A stretch of DNA of 64,000 nt from Nonomuraea rubra (GTDB lineage: Bacteria; Actinomycetota; Actinomycetes; Streptosporangiales; Streptosporangiaceae). A program made the position numbers and the translations under genes. The notes under the pieces are model-generated. The model had not been told where the DNA came from and ran no database searches. It saw only the letters and a list, made by a program, of their open reading frames with translations. The stretch is taken from positions 2,029,001 through 2,093,000 of the forward strand of contig NZ_JACHMI010000001.1 of NCBI RefSeq assembly GCF_014207985.1, read 5' to 3'. Positions 18,001 to 25,750 of this stretch are shown here, piece after piece. Within the stretch, counting starts at the first letter, position 1. Each line of letters opens with the position of its first letter.

Positions 18001-19029
18001 GCGCCGTCGAACCAGGCCGCCCCGACGCACACCTACGCCGGCTTCGGCACCTACCAGGCGACGCTGAAGGTCACCTACGCCGACGGCGAGCAGGCCACCG
18101 GGAAGATCGCTGTCACGGTCGGCTGCGCCGCGCCCGACGCCCGGCCGACGGTGCAGTTCCTCGACGCCTTCACCGGCGTGCGCAACAAGGCGGCCGGCGG
18201 CGGCTGCACGATCAACGACCTGATCGACGACGAGCGCGACTGGAAGAACCGCAACCAGTTCGTCAAGCACCTCGGCGCCGTCGTGAGCCGGCTTCTCAAG
18301 GACGGCGTCATCACCGCCCAGGAGGCCGAGGCGCTGCGTGCGGCCGGCGCCGAGTCGGAGGTCGGGACGGTGAAGGGCTACCAGCCCATCTTCGACGGCA
18401 CGGCATCGTCGCTGCTGGGCTGGAGCCAGGCCCCGTCCGGGCGCTTCGACCTCCGGCCGGACGGTACGATCCGCAGCTCCGGTGGCCTGGGCATGCTGTG
18501 GTACTCCGACCAGGCGTACGCGGACTTCTCGGTCCGGCTGCAGTTCCGTGACAGCTCGCCCGACCCGCACCGCGCCAACAGCGGCGTCTTCGTCCGGTTC
18601 CCGGACCCGAGGACTCCGCTGGAGCAGCGTCCCGCCGGAAGCTGCGGCACGGTCGGTGCGGCGCGCACCTCACCCGCGTGGGTCGCGATCTTCTGTGGCC
18701 ACGAGATCCAGATCTACGACGGTGACACCGGCGAGCCGCAGAAGACGGGCTCCATCTACAACTTCGCGCCCAACGGCCTGAACCGGGCCGGGGTGACCCC
18801 GAAGGGCCAGTGGAACGACTACGAGGTCCGAGTGGTCGGCCAGCACTACACGATCATTCGCAACGGCACGGTGATCAGCGAGTTCGACAACACGCCGGGC
18901 AAGGCGTCGTCCCGCGCCGGTGACCCGCCCACCGACCTGCGCCAGTTCATCAGCGGGTTCGTCGGGCTGCAGAACCACGGCGGCAACGACGTGATCGACT
19001 TCCGCAACATCCGCGTGCGCGAACTCTAG
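15043..19029 (+). CDS. giant secreted ThuA/discoidin/GSDH/PKD/DUF1080 protein
   Basis: This 1328-residue exported protein starts at the ATG at 15043, five bases after AAGGAG. Domains in order: signal peptide (1-40); first half of a ThuA-like domain (52-180, NVLVFSG); an F5/8-type discoidin carbohydrate-binding domain (about 186-296, DGDNDTKW to LAELRLFG); the rest of ThuA (about 312-420, HPANEG, EEWTYNP); a glucose/sorbosone dehydrogenase six-blade propeller (426-940, GEPHGLTIAPNG, EEGLVGITLDPDF, SGGSGG-rich loop); a PKD domain (960-1025, WEWDFGDGS); an alpha-helical linker (1030-1105); and a C-terminal 3-keto-disaccharide hydrolase/DUF1080 jelly roll (1112-1328). It probably binds and oxidises or cleaves extracellular sugars. 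Such multidomain proteins are common in actinomycetes and planctomycetes, but a discoidin domain inserted inside ThuA is unusual. Confidence 0.85.
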   Translation: MGRKGHLPSRSSAWRRVLITMSSAVLVLGLATPPAVPAQAQAPAPAAKKAAVNVLVFSGQAAQQDDPVRAAATAIRELSKKNGFSVEEAQDPAVFTAGNLARFRGVVFLSAKGVSLDEAQLAAFQAFIRGGGGFVGIRDAARAQVDSAWFTELIGTRPVGALPIAEKVVETAASAENPPNETKDKVFDGDNDTKWLARTPTAWVQGKLDKPVAVAHYALTSANDSAGRDPKDWALQGSQNGTTWTDLDKRSGETFPQRFQSKEYKFENTTAYQYYRLDITANSGEPLTQLAELRLFGPDSAPPPAPKEQKAVVDIVDRRHPANEGLPLTLSRTDKWLSWNPNPVGKVHTIAQVEEWTYNPSMNGNGPFHPVSWCRDYDGGRSFYTGMGGTAASYTSDKQFRTHLAGAIRWATGIVRGDCQATIAANYTVERLTAPNTQGQLDQIGEPHGLTIAPNGKVFYIGKAACATGPIPDWNDPKVGLGCGTIHQWDPRTKQVKLLTTLPVMGNRGSGDELVKNEEGLVGITLDPDFAENGWIYVYWMPHASIDRDRRIGKRTVSRFDYDSRTQTIDQSSRKDLLQWDTQIHSCCHAGGGMTFDEDGNLYIGTGDSNSSGGSGGYSGNNWTQDYKGTSFQDARRTSGNTNDLNGKILRIHPEPDGTYTIPKGNLFTGEEEGGGKTRAEIWVMGVRNIARLQWDKENDWITAGWVGPDATGPSETWGPAKYETVTVLTSAGNQGWPYCMGNKQPYRDRSNSDATQPAEWYDCDNLKNTSPRNTGLVDIPPARDNMIWYSPQGGGPVYPKRQDGSGVPTYKQGEETFTMPYLKGGGQAVMSGPTYHRSQIDTGSGVAWPEYWDNKWLIGDEANGNNRIAVTVDPETARDAGRPAFAEDLRHIIPGGVGANQLQSWMDAKFGPDGALYLLDYGNGFFSLHANQKLVRVAYKGGPATPDPDAAVARPARQNADPRTMTFSSAKAGGVAWEWDFGDGSAPSNQAAPTHTYAGFGTYQATLKVTYADGEQATGKIAVTVGCAAPDARPTVQFLDAFTGVRNKAAGGGCTINDLIDDERDWKNRNQFVKHLGAVVSRLLKDGVITAQEAEALRAAGAESEVGTVKGYQPIFDGTASSLLGWSQAPSGRFDLRPDGTIRSSGGLGMLWYSDQAYADFSVRLQFRDSSPDPHRANSGVFVRFPDPRTPLEQRPAGSCGTVGAARTSPAWVAIFCGHEIQIYDGDTGEPQKTGSIYNFAPNGLNRAGVTPKGQWNDYEVRVVGQHYTIIRNGTVISEFDNTPGKASSRAGDPPTDLRQFISGFVGLQNHGGNDVIDFRNIRVREL

Positions 19030-19046
19030 GACGGTACGCCGGCCGG

Positions 19047-19081
19047 GTGCCGGGCCGGGGAGCGTTCCCCGCGCCCGGCAC
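19047..19081 (+). terminator. hairpin between the GSDH and cupredoxin genes
   Basis: GTGCCGGGC (19047-19055) pairs with GCCCGGCAC (19073-19081), and the inner GGGGA/TCCCC adds five more pairs with a short loop. There is no U-run, as usual in actinomycetes. It lies 18 bases after the stop and may end or attenuate transcription into the next gene. Confidence 0.55.
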
Positions 19082-19112
19082 TCCACCCCAGCTCGGAAAG
19101 GTGCATAGACAC

Positions 19113-20735
19113 ATGCATGCCGGATCTCTCCCTTCCCTCGTGACCAGAGCCTTACGGCGGGCGTCCGCGCCTCGCCTCGCCTTCTTGCTGCTCGCCGTGG
19201 CGCTTCCCGCGCTCTTCCTGTCGTCGGTCCAGGCCGACGCGCGGCCCCGTACGCAGCTCACCGCCGCGCAGGCGGCGGACCAGGTGCTCACCTGGACCGC
19301 CGACGACAGCATGACCGCGTACAGGTCGGCGCCGGAATCGGCGACGGCCGGCCCCACCACCATCGTCTTCGAGAACAGCGCGGCCACCGGCAACACCACC
19401 GGCATGACGCACACGCTGACGTTCGACACCTCCACCCCCGGCTACAACCACGACGTCAGCCTCAACATCATCGCCAGCCCCTTCGACGCCGACGGCGGCC
19501 GGCACATCGCGCAGGTCAACCTCACTCCCGGCAAGTACCGCTACACCTGCGTGATCCCCGGTCACGGCCAGATGACCGGCGAATTCGTCGTCACCGAAGG
19601 CGGGAACGAGGACACGACCGCACCGCAGGTCTCCGCGCAGGTGGCAGGTGACCAGGACGCGGACGGCAACTACGTGGGCGCGGCGACGGTCACGGTCTCG
19701 GCGAGCGACACCGAGTCAGGGGTGGACACCGTGGAGTACGCGCTCGACGGCGGCGAGTTCGTGGCCTACTCGGCCCCGGTGTCGGTCAACCAGGTGGGGG
19801 CGCACACGGTGACCTTCCGGGCCACCGACAAGGCGGGCAACACCTCGCCGGTGGGCTCGGTGGAGTTCACGGTGGTGGCTCCGCAGGAGGAGGACACCAC
19901 TCCGCCCGAGGTCACCGGGAAGGTTACCGGTGACCAGGACGCGGACGGCAACTACGTGGGCGCGGCGACGGTGACGATCACGGCGAGCGACGCCGGCTCT
20001 GGGGTGGACACCGTGGAGTATTCGTTCGACGGCCAGCCGTTCGCGGCGTACACGCAGCCGCTGTCGGTCAACCAGCCTGGCGCGCACACGGTGACCTTCC
20101 GGGCCACCGACAAGGCGGGCAACACCTCGCCGGTGGGCTCGGTGACGTTCACGGTGACGGCCCCGCAGGAGGAGGACACCACCCCTCCGCAGGTCTCGGC
20201 GCAGCTCTCGGGCCAGCAGGACTCTGCGGGCAACTACGTCGGCTCGGCGACCGTGATGATCTCGGTGAGCGACACCGAGTCGGGGGTCGCCACGGTGGAG
20301 TACTCGCTCGACGGCGGGCCCTACACCGAGTATCCGTCCCCCGTGTCGGTCACCCAGGCGGGGGCGCACACTCTGTCGTACCGGGCCACCGACAAGGCCG
20401 GGAACACCACGCCGGTGGCGACTCTGAGGTTCACCGTGGTGGCTCCGGAGGACGACACCACGCTGCCGCAGGTGTCGGCCGCGATCACCGGCACCCAGGA
20501 CTGGGCCTGGAACTACGTCGGCTCGGCGACGGTGAAGCTGACGGCGAGCGATGTCGGCTCCGGGCTGGACACCGTGGAGTATTCGCTCGACGGTCAGCCG
20601 TTCGCGGCGTACACGCGGCCGCTGTCGGTCAACCAGCCCGGCGCGCACACCCTGTCGTACCGGGCCACCGACAAGGCCGGGAACATGTCGGTGGGCACGG
20701 CCAAGTTCATGATCGTGGAGGTCGGCGGCGAGTAG
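19113..20735 (+). CDS. secreted cupredoxin with four Ig-like (OmpL47-type) repeats
   Basis: This 540-residue protein starts at the ATG at 19113 after GGAAAGG. A signal peptide (about 1-45, LAFLLLAVALPALFLSSVQA) precedes a single cupredoxin domain (about 50-165) with type 1 copper ligands in MTHTLTFD and TCVIPGHGQM (Cys, His, Met spaced as in azurin-like proteins). Four near-identical repeats of about 92 residues follow, each beginning DTTxPxV and containing GSGVDTVEYSxDGxPF and HTVTFRATDKAGNTS. These are the OmpL47/Ig-like stalk repeats. The copper domain may accept electrons from, or hand them to, the neighbouring laccase or dehydrogenase, while the stalk holds it at the cell surface or on polysaccharide; this is inference from synteny. 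Confidence 0.85.
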   Translation: MHAGSLPSLVTRALRRASAPRLAFLLLAVALPALFLSSVQADARPRTQLTAAQAADQVLTWTADDSMTAYRSAPESATAGPTTIVFENSAATGNTTGMTHTLTFDTSTPGYNHDVSLNIIASPFDADGGRHIAQVNLTPGKYRYTCVIPGHGQMTGEFVVTEGGNEDTTAPQVSAQVAGDQDADGNYVGAATVTVSASDTESGVDTVEYALDGGEFVAYSAPVSVNQVGAHTVTFRATDKAGNTSPVGSVEFTVVAPQEEDTTPPEVTGKVTGDQDADGNYVGAATVTITASDAGSGVDTVEYSFDGQPFAAYTQPLSVNQPGAHTVTFRATDKAGNTSPVGSVTFTVTAPQEEDTTPPQVSAQLSGQQDSAGNYVGSATVMISVSDTESGVATVEYSLDGGPYTEYPSPVSVTQAGAHTLSYRATDKAGNTTPVATLRFTVVAPEDDTTLPQVSAAITGTQDWAWNYVGSATVKLTASDVGSGLDTVEYSLDGQPFAAYTRPLSVNQPGAHTLSYRATDKAGNMSVGTAKFMIVEVGGE

Positions 20736-21154
20736 CGCCCGCTGCCGGGCGGCGGCGGGTGCCGGGCAGAGCTGATTCTCCCCGGAGGTGGCCACCATCG
20801 ACGCGTCGTCCGCGTGCACGGTCGTCGCCGACGCGCTCAACTACCACGCCATGGAAGTCCCCGGGGAGGGGCAACGCGGGACACCTCGTCCCATGCCGGG
20901 TTCATCTCCTCAGATGATCACAATCGTCTGCCGCATGTCTCGGTTTGTCGACGGCCGCCACCGTCGGCCGCCACCGTCGGTTGCCGCCGTGACACGACCA
21001 TGACGCGGCGCGGATGAGGCGGGGACATGGCCGGCTGACACTGGACCGGGTCGGCCGGCGGGCGAGTCCGGCGCCTTCGGCATCGCCCTCAGGAGGTGTT
21101 GTGCCCGTCCGCCGGCAGGGACCACGGCAAAGTGATCACGAAAAAGGAGAAGGC
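20736..21154. other. intergenic region, no gene seen
   Basis: After an imperfect GC hairpin just beyond the stop at 20735, no credible gene is visible. A short tandem repeat (CCGCCACCGTCGG twice, near 20952-20980) occurs. AGGAGG at 21091-21096 precedes a possible GTG start at 21101 for the downstream gene. Confidence 0.45.
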
Positions 21155-22477
21155 GTGGCTGATGGCAGGCAATGGGACCGGCGTTCGCTCCTGCGGGGCG
21201 CTGCCGCTCTGGCCGGTGCCGCGGCGACCGCGCCGCTGCTGGGCGGGGAGGCCACCGCGCTGGCCGGTGGTGGTGACGCGGACGCGCTGTTCAAGGCCGG
21301 CAAGTTCGAGCAGGCCGGCCGCGCGTACGAGGAGATCCTCAGAAATGACCCCGAGAATCTGCACGCGGCCCGCCGGCGCGGGTACGTCGGGCTGTTGTCC
21401 AACCGGTTCCCCGACGCCGAGAAATACCTCAAGCTGGCCGTCGAGCTGGCGCCCGGCGACAAGGAAGCCCATTCGTTGCTGGGCGACTGCTACATCCGGC
21501 AGGACAAGTTCGCCCTGTCCGTACCCCACTGGGAAGCGGCCGGTGATGAAAGCTACGCCAAGTGGTTCGCGGCGGTCCGCGGCGAGGCGTATCGGGTCCA
21601 CGGCGAGACCGCGCGGGTGCCGTTCCAGCAGATGGACCCGATGCCGCTGGTGGAGGCCTCGGTCAACGGCGGACCGGCGAAGCGGTTCCTGTTCTACACC
21701 GGCGCCCCGAATCTGAGTATGCGCGCGTCGGTGGCCGAGGAGGCCGGGCTGCGCCCCGTCTTCAGTCAGGAGACCGATTTCGGGATGGGCCCCGTACGGG
21801 CGCACTGGGGCATCCTGGACTCCTTCACGCTGGGCGGCATGGAACTGCGTAACATCCCCGTGAGCTGGGCGGAAACGATGCCGGGCGAAGACGTCGGCAC
21901 CGACAACGACGGCCTGATCGGCACGTGGGTCTTCTACCACCTCCTGCCCACCTTCGACTACGCGGGCCGGCAGCTGATCCTGCGCCGCCGCACCGCCGAA
22001 ACCGCCACGAAGGCCCGCGCCGCCGCGGCGCGGGCGGGCGTGAAGCCCCTGCCGGTGTGGCTGGCCCGTGAGCAGTATCTGCACAGCACAGGCAGCTTCG
22101 CCGGCGCCGCCGGCTCCGGCACAGGAGTGGTGGGCGTGAACTTCGGCGGAGTCGGCGAGATCGCCGCGGGCGTGCGGGGGAAAACGGCCGAGCAGCTGGG
22201 GATCCGCACCGACTACGACCGCCAGATCGGGACTTTCGCCCAAAGCCACCCGGCCGTCGTCTACCCCTGCTACCCGAAGGACATCCGCATCGGCGACGCC
22301 GTCGCCAAGGATGTCTACTGCTACACGAACCCCAACCAGCCGGTCAACGTGCCCTGGCCCTATGGGACGGGGTTCGACTCGATGGGCTGGTTCGCCCACT
22401 GCTTCTGGAAGCCGTACAACATCACCGTCGACTTCACCGGCATGAACCTCTACATCGCCCGCGGCAAGGCCACCTGA
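21155..22477 (+). CDS. Tat-exported TPR / retropepsin-like protein with altered active-site motif
   Basis: This 440-residue protein counted from the GTG at 21155 (AAGGAGA five bases upstream) has a twin-arginine signal (DRRSLLRGAAALAGAAATAP). Two TPR-like helical repeats follow (ADALFKAGKFEQAGRAYEEI, then AARRRGYVGLLSN and FPDAEKYLKLAVELAPGD). The remainder resembles bacterial pepsin/retropepsin-like domains: VEASVNGGPAKRFLFYTGAP, then LDSFTLGGMELRNIPV and DGLIGTWVFYHLLPTFDY. The motif that should read D-T-G is Y-T-G (Tyr in FLFYTGA), so proteolysis by the first half-site is doubtful. A longer start at GTG 21101 after AGGAGG is possible. It closes the cluster of four exported proteins. Confidence 0.75.
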   Translation: MADGRQWDRRSLLRGAAALAGAAATAPLLGGEATALAGGGDADALFKAGKFEQAGRAYEEILRNDPENLHAARRRGYVGLLSNRFPDAEKYLKLAVELAPGDKEAHSLLGDCYIRQDKFALSVPHWEAAGDESYAKWFAAVRGEAYRVHGETARVPFQQMDPMPLVEASVNGGPAKRFLFYTGAPNLSMRASVAEEAGLRPVFSQETDFGMGPVRAHWGILDSFTLGGMELRNIPVSWAETMPGEDVGTDNDGLIGTWVFYHLLPTFDYAGRQLILRRRTAETATKARAAAARAGVKPLPVWLAREQYLHSTGSFAGAAGSGTGVVGVNFGGVGEIAAGVRGKTAEQLGIRTDYDRQIGTFAQSHPAVVYPCYPKDIRIGDAVAKDVYCYTNPNQPVNVPWPYGTGFDSMGWFAHCFWKPYNITVDFTGMNLYIARGKAT

Positions 22478-22519
22478 TCACCGCGACTGCACGGGCGCCA
22501 TGGGAGCTCCATGGATCCA

Positions 22520-22735
22520 TCGCCCGGTGCCGCACCCGGGACTGCCCCCGTTGGTGAGCCCGGCCTCGACGAAGCGCCCGATCAGGTCGCGGGCGGCGCC
22601 CCAGCCGACCGGGACGATCTCGGTGGGGTCTGCGCCGGGCGATGGCGTCGATCGTGGTGGCGGGGATCTCGGTCGCGGCCACCGCGAGGCTGGTGCCGTA
22701 GTGGTCGGCCTCGATCTCGCGGCCCGCGTCAGCCA
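22520..22735 (-). pseudogene. luciferase-like (LLM, F420-type) oxidoreductase C-terminal remnant
   Basis: Minus-strand frames read HYGTSLAVAATEIPATTIDA (about 22690) and, after a one-base shift near 22635, PTEIVPVGWGAARDLIGRFVEAGLT (split here into short motifs EIVPVGW and RFVEAGLT). These are the characteristic C-terminal features of LLM class flavin/F420 oxidoreductases. Only about 70 residues remain, and neither a start nor the barrel core is present. Confidence 0.5.
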
Positions 22736-22739
22736 CGCC

Positions 22740-22925
22740 CGCATCTGCGCCTGCGGCGAACGCGCCATTTCCACCTTGAAGACCTGGAAGGTCCTGGCCC
22801 GGGTGCGCTGCTGCCCGCACCGCGCCACCACGATCGTGCAGGCCATCCTCGTCCTGCAACTCATCGAAGAGGGCCGCTACTCAGGATCAAAACTGACGGA
22901 GCGCGTCGTTCACTCCGCCGCGTCA
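22740..22925 (+). pseudogene. IS5-family (DDE) transposase C-terminal remnant
   Basis: The plus-strand frame gives GERAISTLKTWKVLARVRCC followed by RATTIVQAILVLQL. This matches the end of IS5/IS1182-type DDE transposases, in which GERAxxxLKxWxxL carries the catalytic Glu and the final helix precedes the stop. No start or other catalytic Asp remains. It abuts the LLM remnant on the other strand, suggesting that insertion and deletion created the junction. Confidence 0.65.
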
Positions 22926-23082
22926 TCCTCAACGCTGTTCGCGCAGCGGTGGCCCTCTGCGCCAAGCTCAAGTGAGATATACGGGACTACTATTCCCAAA
23001 CTGACACGAGTAGGGCGAGAACGGGTGCCGACCACAGTGACTGTTACCAGACGGGGTCGTCGAGGATGGCAGCCGGTATGAA

Positions 23083-23660
23083 ATGTGTGCGTGCGTCACC
23101 TTTGACGAGGTGCATGCCGACGCGAAACGCGCGGCCGGGGACGTCGTGGCCCGCTATCGCGCCCTCGCCGGGCAGCCTGACGCGGTGGTGGTGGTCGGCA
23201 CCGACTACACCGATGTGGGGGCGCCGACGGAGTTCGAGGTCAACGCCCCGGCTGGCCGCGGATCTCGGAGCGCCCGTGGTCAACGTGGTGAGCGGGCGGA
23301 CCAGAACGCCCTCGCAGATCGCCGCCGCGATCGAGTTGTCCTGGCCCGGCATCACGCCCGCGGGCTCGCGGTCGTCGTCACCAGGGCCGCCCCGGGCCGT
23401 TCGTGATCGACCACCCGACCCGGTGTTCATGCTGCCGGAGACCTCCTCCCTGCGCGCGCCGACCTGCTCGACGCCTGCGACGGCAGGCTCTTCCTGGGCG
23501 AACGGGACGGGCTCGGGCGCGAGGCGAGCACGGTGATGGTGGGCGCCATGTCGCTGCCCAACATCCTGGATCGTCATACCGAGGCGCAGCGGTGATCATC
23601 CCGTCCGACCGGGCCGCCGCGCTGCTGCCCGGCCCTGATCGCGTCGGTGACGGCCTCCGG
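23083..23660 (+). pseudogene. pta: phosphate acetyltransferase (Pta) N-terminal region, frameshifted
   Basis: Pieces in three frames align in order with the N-terminal P-loop-like and DRTGG domains of long-form Pta: DEVHADAKRAAGDVVARYRA and DAVVVVGTDYTDVGAPTEFE (from 23083), LAADLGAPVVNVVSGRTRTP (about 23255), DLLDACDGRLFLGERDGLG then STVMVGAMSLPNIL (about 23460-23565), and AVIIPSDRAAALLPG (about 23588). The start and the whole catalytic C-terminal acetyltransferase domain are absent, and at least three frameshifts are present. This is a dead fragment; a functional copy would be expected elsewhere, next to ackA. Confidence 0.72.
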
Positions 23661-23702
23661 CAGGAAGCCGTCGCCAGGAAGCCGTCGCCAGGAAGCCGTC
23701 GG
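23661..23702. repeat. 14-bp tandem repeat, three units
   Basis: CAGGAAGCCGTCGC occurs at 23661-23674 and 23675-23688 and, with one change in the last base, at 23689-23702. It lies directly between the Pta remnant and the GntR-like remnant and probably reflects slippage. Confidence 0.85.
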
Positions 23703-23754
23703 CAACCGCCGCGCCGGTGACGGTGCCGGCGTCTCCGGGGTCGCCGGTGGCGGC

Positions 23755-23890
23755 GCCGACGTGGAGAGCGAGGAGAGCGCCGAGCTGCTCGACCTGCCTA
23801 CCGGCACCCCGGTCCTGGCGCGGCGCGCGAGGCTCGGGACCGCGCGCGTGGAGGTGACCCGCAACCTCGTCCTGGCATCCCCCGCCGGGC
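23755..23890 (+). pseudogene. possible GntR-family UTRA-domain remnant
   Basis: A short stretch reads SAELLDLPTGTPVLARRARL followed by VEVTRNLVLAS. This resembles the ligand-binding UTRA domain of HutC-type GntR regulators, where (L)xLPxGTPVLxIxR is followed by a strand with VEV. No helix-turn-helix is present upstream and the frame dissolves downstream. Similarity is limited to about 40 residues. Confidence 0.35.
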
Positions 23891-24015
23891 CTGCCTGGGC
23901 CGGGGAACACCTGCGGACCTGCGCCGCGCCACTTGGGCGCCGCCTGCTCCGACCCCACGTCCGACGTTCGCTCGGGCACGGCCTGGTGTCGTGGGAGGCG
24001 GGCGGGCCGTTGGCC

Positions 24016-24768
24016 TCAGCCGCTGAACATGCGGTACGTCGCCACCGTTTCGAAGCCCAGCCGCTGGTACACCGGGACGCCGGCGGCGCTGGCCTGAAGG
24101 GTGGCCGTGTCGAGGTCGCGGTCGCGGCCCTCGCGCATGGCCGCGGCGGTCAGGGCGGTGCCGATGCCGCGGCGCCGGTGGGTCTCCTGCGTGGTGACGA
24201 CGTAGATTCCGGCGACGCCGTGCGCGTCGAACAGGGCCGAGGTGCCGACCAGGCGGCCGTTCCAGTGGGCGGCGAAGCGGACGAGGGCGCCTGGTTTGTC
24301 CGGGCGGTCGTGTTCGACCTGCAGGACCTGGTCGTACTGGTCGGGGGTGACGCCGAAGGAGGGCGCGTAGGTGTGCACCCACCCGGAAAGGGGGTCCAGG
24401 TCCGTGAGCTGGTGGATGCGCAGACCGGGCGGGGGAGTCTCCTGGATGGGGCGGGTCAGGTCGCGGGACATGATGGGCACGGTGCCCGACTCGGTCAGGC
24501 CCGCGGCCAGCAGGTGGTCGGCCAGGTCGGGGCGGCTGTCGGGGCCTGCCCACCACAGGTGCGGCACGCCGGCGAGCCGATCTTCCGCCTCTGCCATGGC
24601 GTCCTGCGGCGAGTGGTGCGGGCTCACCCTGAGGACGCCGTTGAGCTGGGGGTGGGCCACGCTGCTGCGGTAGAGGGTCAGGGCGCCGTCCGAGCGGTCG
24701 GCCGCGCCCCAGCCCAGCCAGTAGTCGCGGGCGTTGGCCAGTTGCCGGTCCAGGTCGGCGGTGGTCAT
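24016..24768 (-). CDS. GNAT family N-acetyltransferase, two-domain
   Basis: This 250-residue protein has a degenerate N-terminal half (WWAGPDSRPDLADHLLAAGL, as in tandem GNAT proteins) and a catalytic C-terminal GNAT fold (about 150-250) with GIYVVTTQETHRRRGIGTAL as motif A (Q/R-x-x-G-x-G/A) and ASAAGVPVYQRLGFETV as motif B. The ATG at 24768 overlaps the stop codon of the alpha/beta-hydrolase gene by four bases. It is the downstream member of a hydrolase-acetyltransferase pair. The substrate is not deducible; small-molecule detoxification is a reasonable guess. Confidence 0.85.
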   Translation of the reverse strand: MTTADLDRQLANARDYWLGWGAADRSDGALTLYRSSVAHPQLNGVLRVSPHHSPQDAMAEAEDRLAGVPHLWWAGPDSRPDLADHLLAAGLTESGTVPIMSRDLTRPIQETPPPGLRIHQLTDLDPLSGWVHTYAPSFGVTPDQYDQVLQVEHDRPDKPGALVRFAAHWNGRLVGTSALFDAHGVAGIYVVTTQETHRRRGIGTALTAAAMREGRDRDLDTATLQASAAGVPVYQRLGFETVATYRMFSG

Positions 24769-25664
24769 CGTGACAGCTCTCCTAGGGTGACGTCCTGGGT
24801 GAAGGTGGCGATGGCGGAGGTGAAGGCGGCGGGTTCCTCGATGTGTGCCAGGTGACCGCTGTCCTTGAAAAGGGTGTAGCGGGAGTGGGGGATGGCCTCG
24901 TGCAGCATCTCTCCCCAGTGCGGGGCGCAGATGAAGTCGTGGGCGCCGCTGACGATCAGGGTGGGGGTGGTGACGGTGGTCAGCTCGTCGCGGACGTCGA
25001 AGGGAGGTCCGGCGGCGCGCATGGGGTCCGTCCACACGCGCAGGCCCGCCCGCATCGGAGCCAGCTCGGACTCGTGGGACCAGTAGTCGGCGAAGTAGGC
25101 GGGCAGGATGGCGCGCAGGCCCTCGGTGCCGGTCTCGTCGTCGGTGGCGGACAGCGTCCGCTGGAAGGTCTCCCGGATGCCGGCCACCTCCGCCCGGCCG
25201 GGATGCCGTTCCGGGAGGCGGTCGAGGTTGGCCAGCGCCTCGGCCCAGAACTGCTCGCCGGTGCGGGGCGAGGTGGCGTACAGGATCAGGCCCGTCAGGG
25301 CGGTGGGGTGGGTCAGGACGTAGCGCTGGGCGACGAAACCGCCGTGCGAGTGGCCGAGCAGGAACGTGGCCGGCGCGTTCAGATGCTCCACCACGCCGTG
25401 GACGAACCGGGCGTAGGCGTCGATGCGGTAGTCGTCGGGGTGGGGAAGGCGTCCTGATTCGCCGGTGCCGATCGGTTCCAGGTAGACGAGTGTCAGGTGC
25501 TGTTCCAGGTCGGGCATCCGCAGGTACTCCCAGCTCAGCCCGGGGCCTCCCGAGTGGACGAGGCACACGGCGGGGCCCGTGCCGGCGACGTGGTAACGCT
25601 GGGGTATGCCCCCGATGGTGATGGTATGGCTGCCGGGCAGCAGGGGATCGGCAGGGGTGGTCAC
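24765..25664 (-). CDS. alpha/beta-hydrolase, proline-iminopeptidase-like
   Basis: This 299-residue enzyme starts at the GTG at 25664, preceded by GAGGAG. It shows an oxyanion segment HSGGPGLSWEYL (the HGGPG motif of proline iminopeptidases, with Ser in place of Gly), the nucleophile elbow LGHSHGGFVAQ (Ser near residue 109), a lid region, Asp in VSGAHDFIC and the catalytic His in DSGHLAHIEEP. All three catalytic residues are present. It could be a peptidase or a small-molecule hydrolase. It is translationally coupled to the GNAT gene downstream. Confidence 0.85.
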   Translation of the reverse strand: MTTPADPLLPGSHTITIGGIPQRYHVAGTGPAVCLVHSGGPGLSWEYLRMPDLEQHLTLVYLEPIGTGESGRLPHPDDYRIDAYARFVHGVVEHLNAPATFLLGHSHGGFVAQRYVLTHPTALTGLILYATSPRTGEQFWAEALANLDRLPERHPGRAEVAGIRETFQRTLSATDDETGTEGLRAILPAYFADYWSHESELAPMRAGLRVWTDPMRAAGPPFDVRDELTTVTTPTLIVSGAHDFICAPHWGEMLHEAIPHSRYTLFKDSGHLAHIEEPAAFTSAIATFTQDVTLGELSR

Positions 25665-25750
25665 CGTAAGGCTCCTCGTTGACTCGGGTACATGACACCG
25701 GCAGGACGGGAGCGCGGGGCCGGAGTTCGATCCGGGAGGTGTGGCGTGTG

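Noticed and set aside
16033..18570. Long minus-strand open frame opposite the GSDH-containing protein
   Set aside because: Same shadow effect; no recognisable motifs, whereas the plus strand has clear signal peptide and domain motifs.
20952..20980. Short GC-rich tandem repeats, considered as a CRISPR-like or origin element
   Set aside because: There are only two units, with no spacer structure, no cas genes and no DnaA-box cluster.
24769..25698. Long N-terminal extension of the GNAT frame at 24016
   Set aside because: It overlaps the alpha/beta-hydrolase gene entirely in another frame and is low-complexity; the ATG at 24768 begins the recognisable protein.
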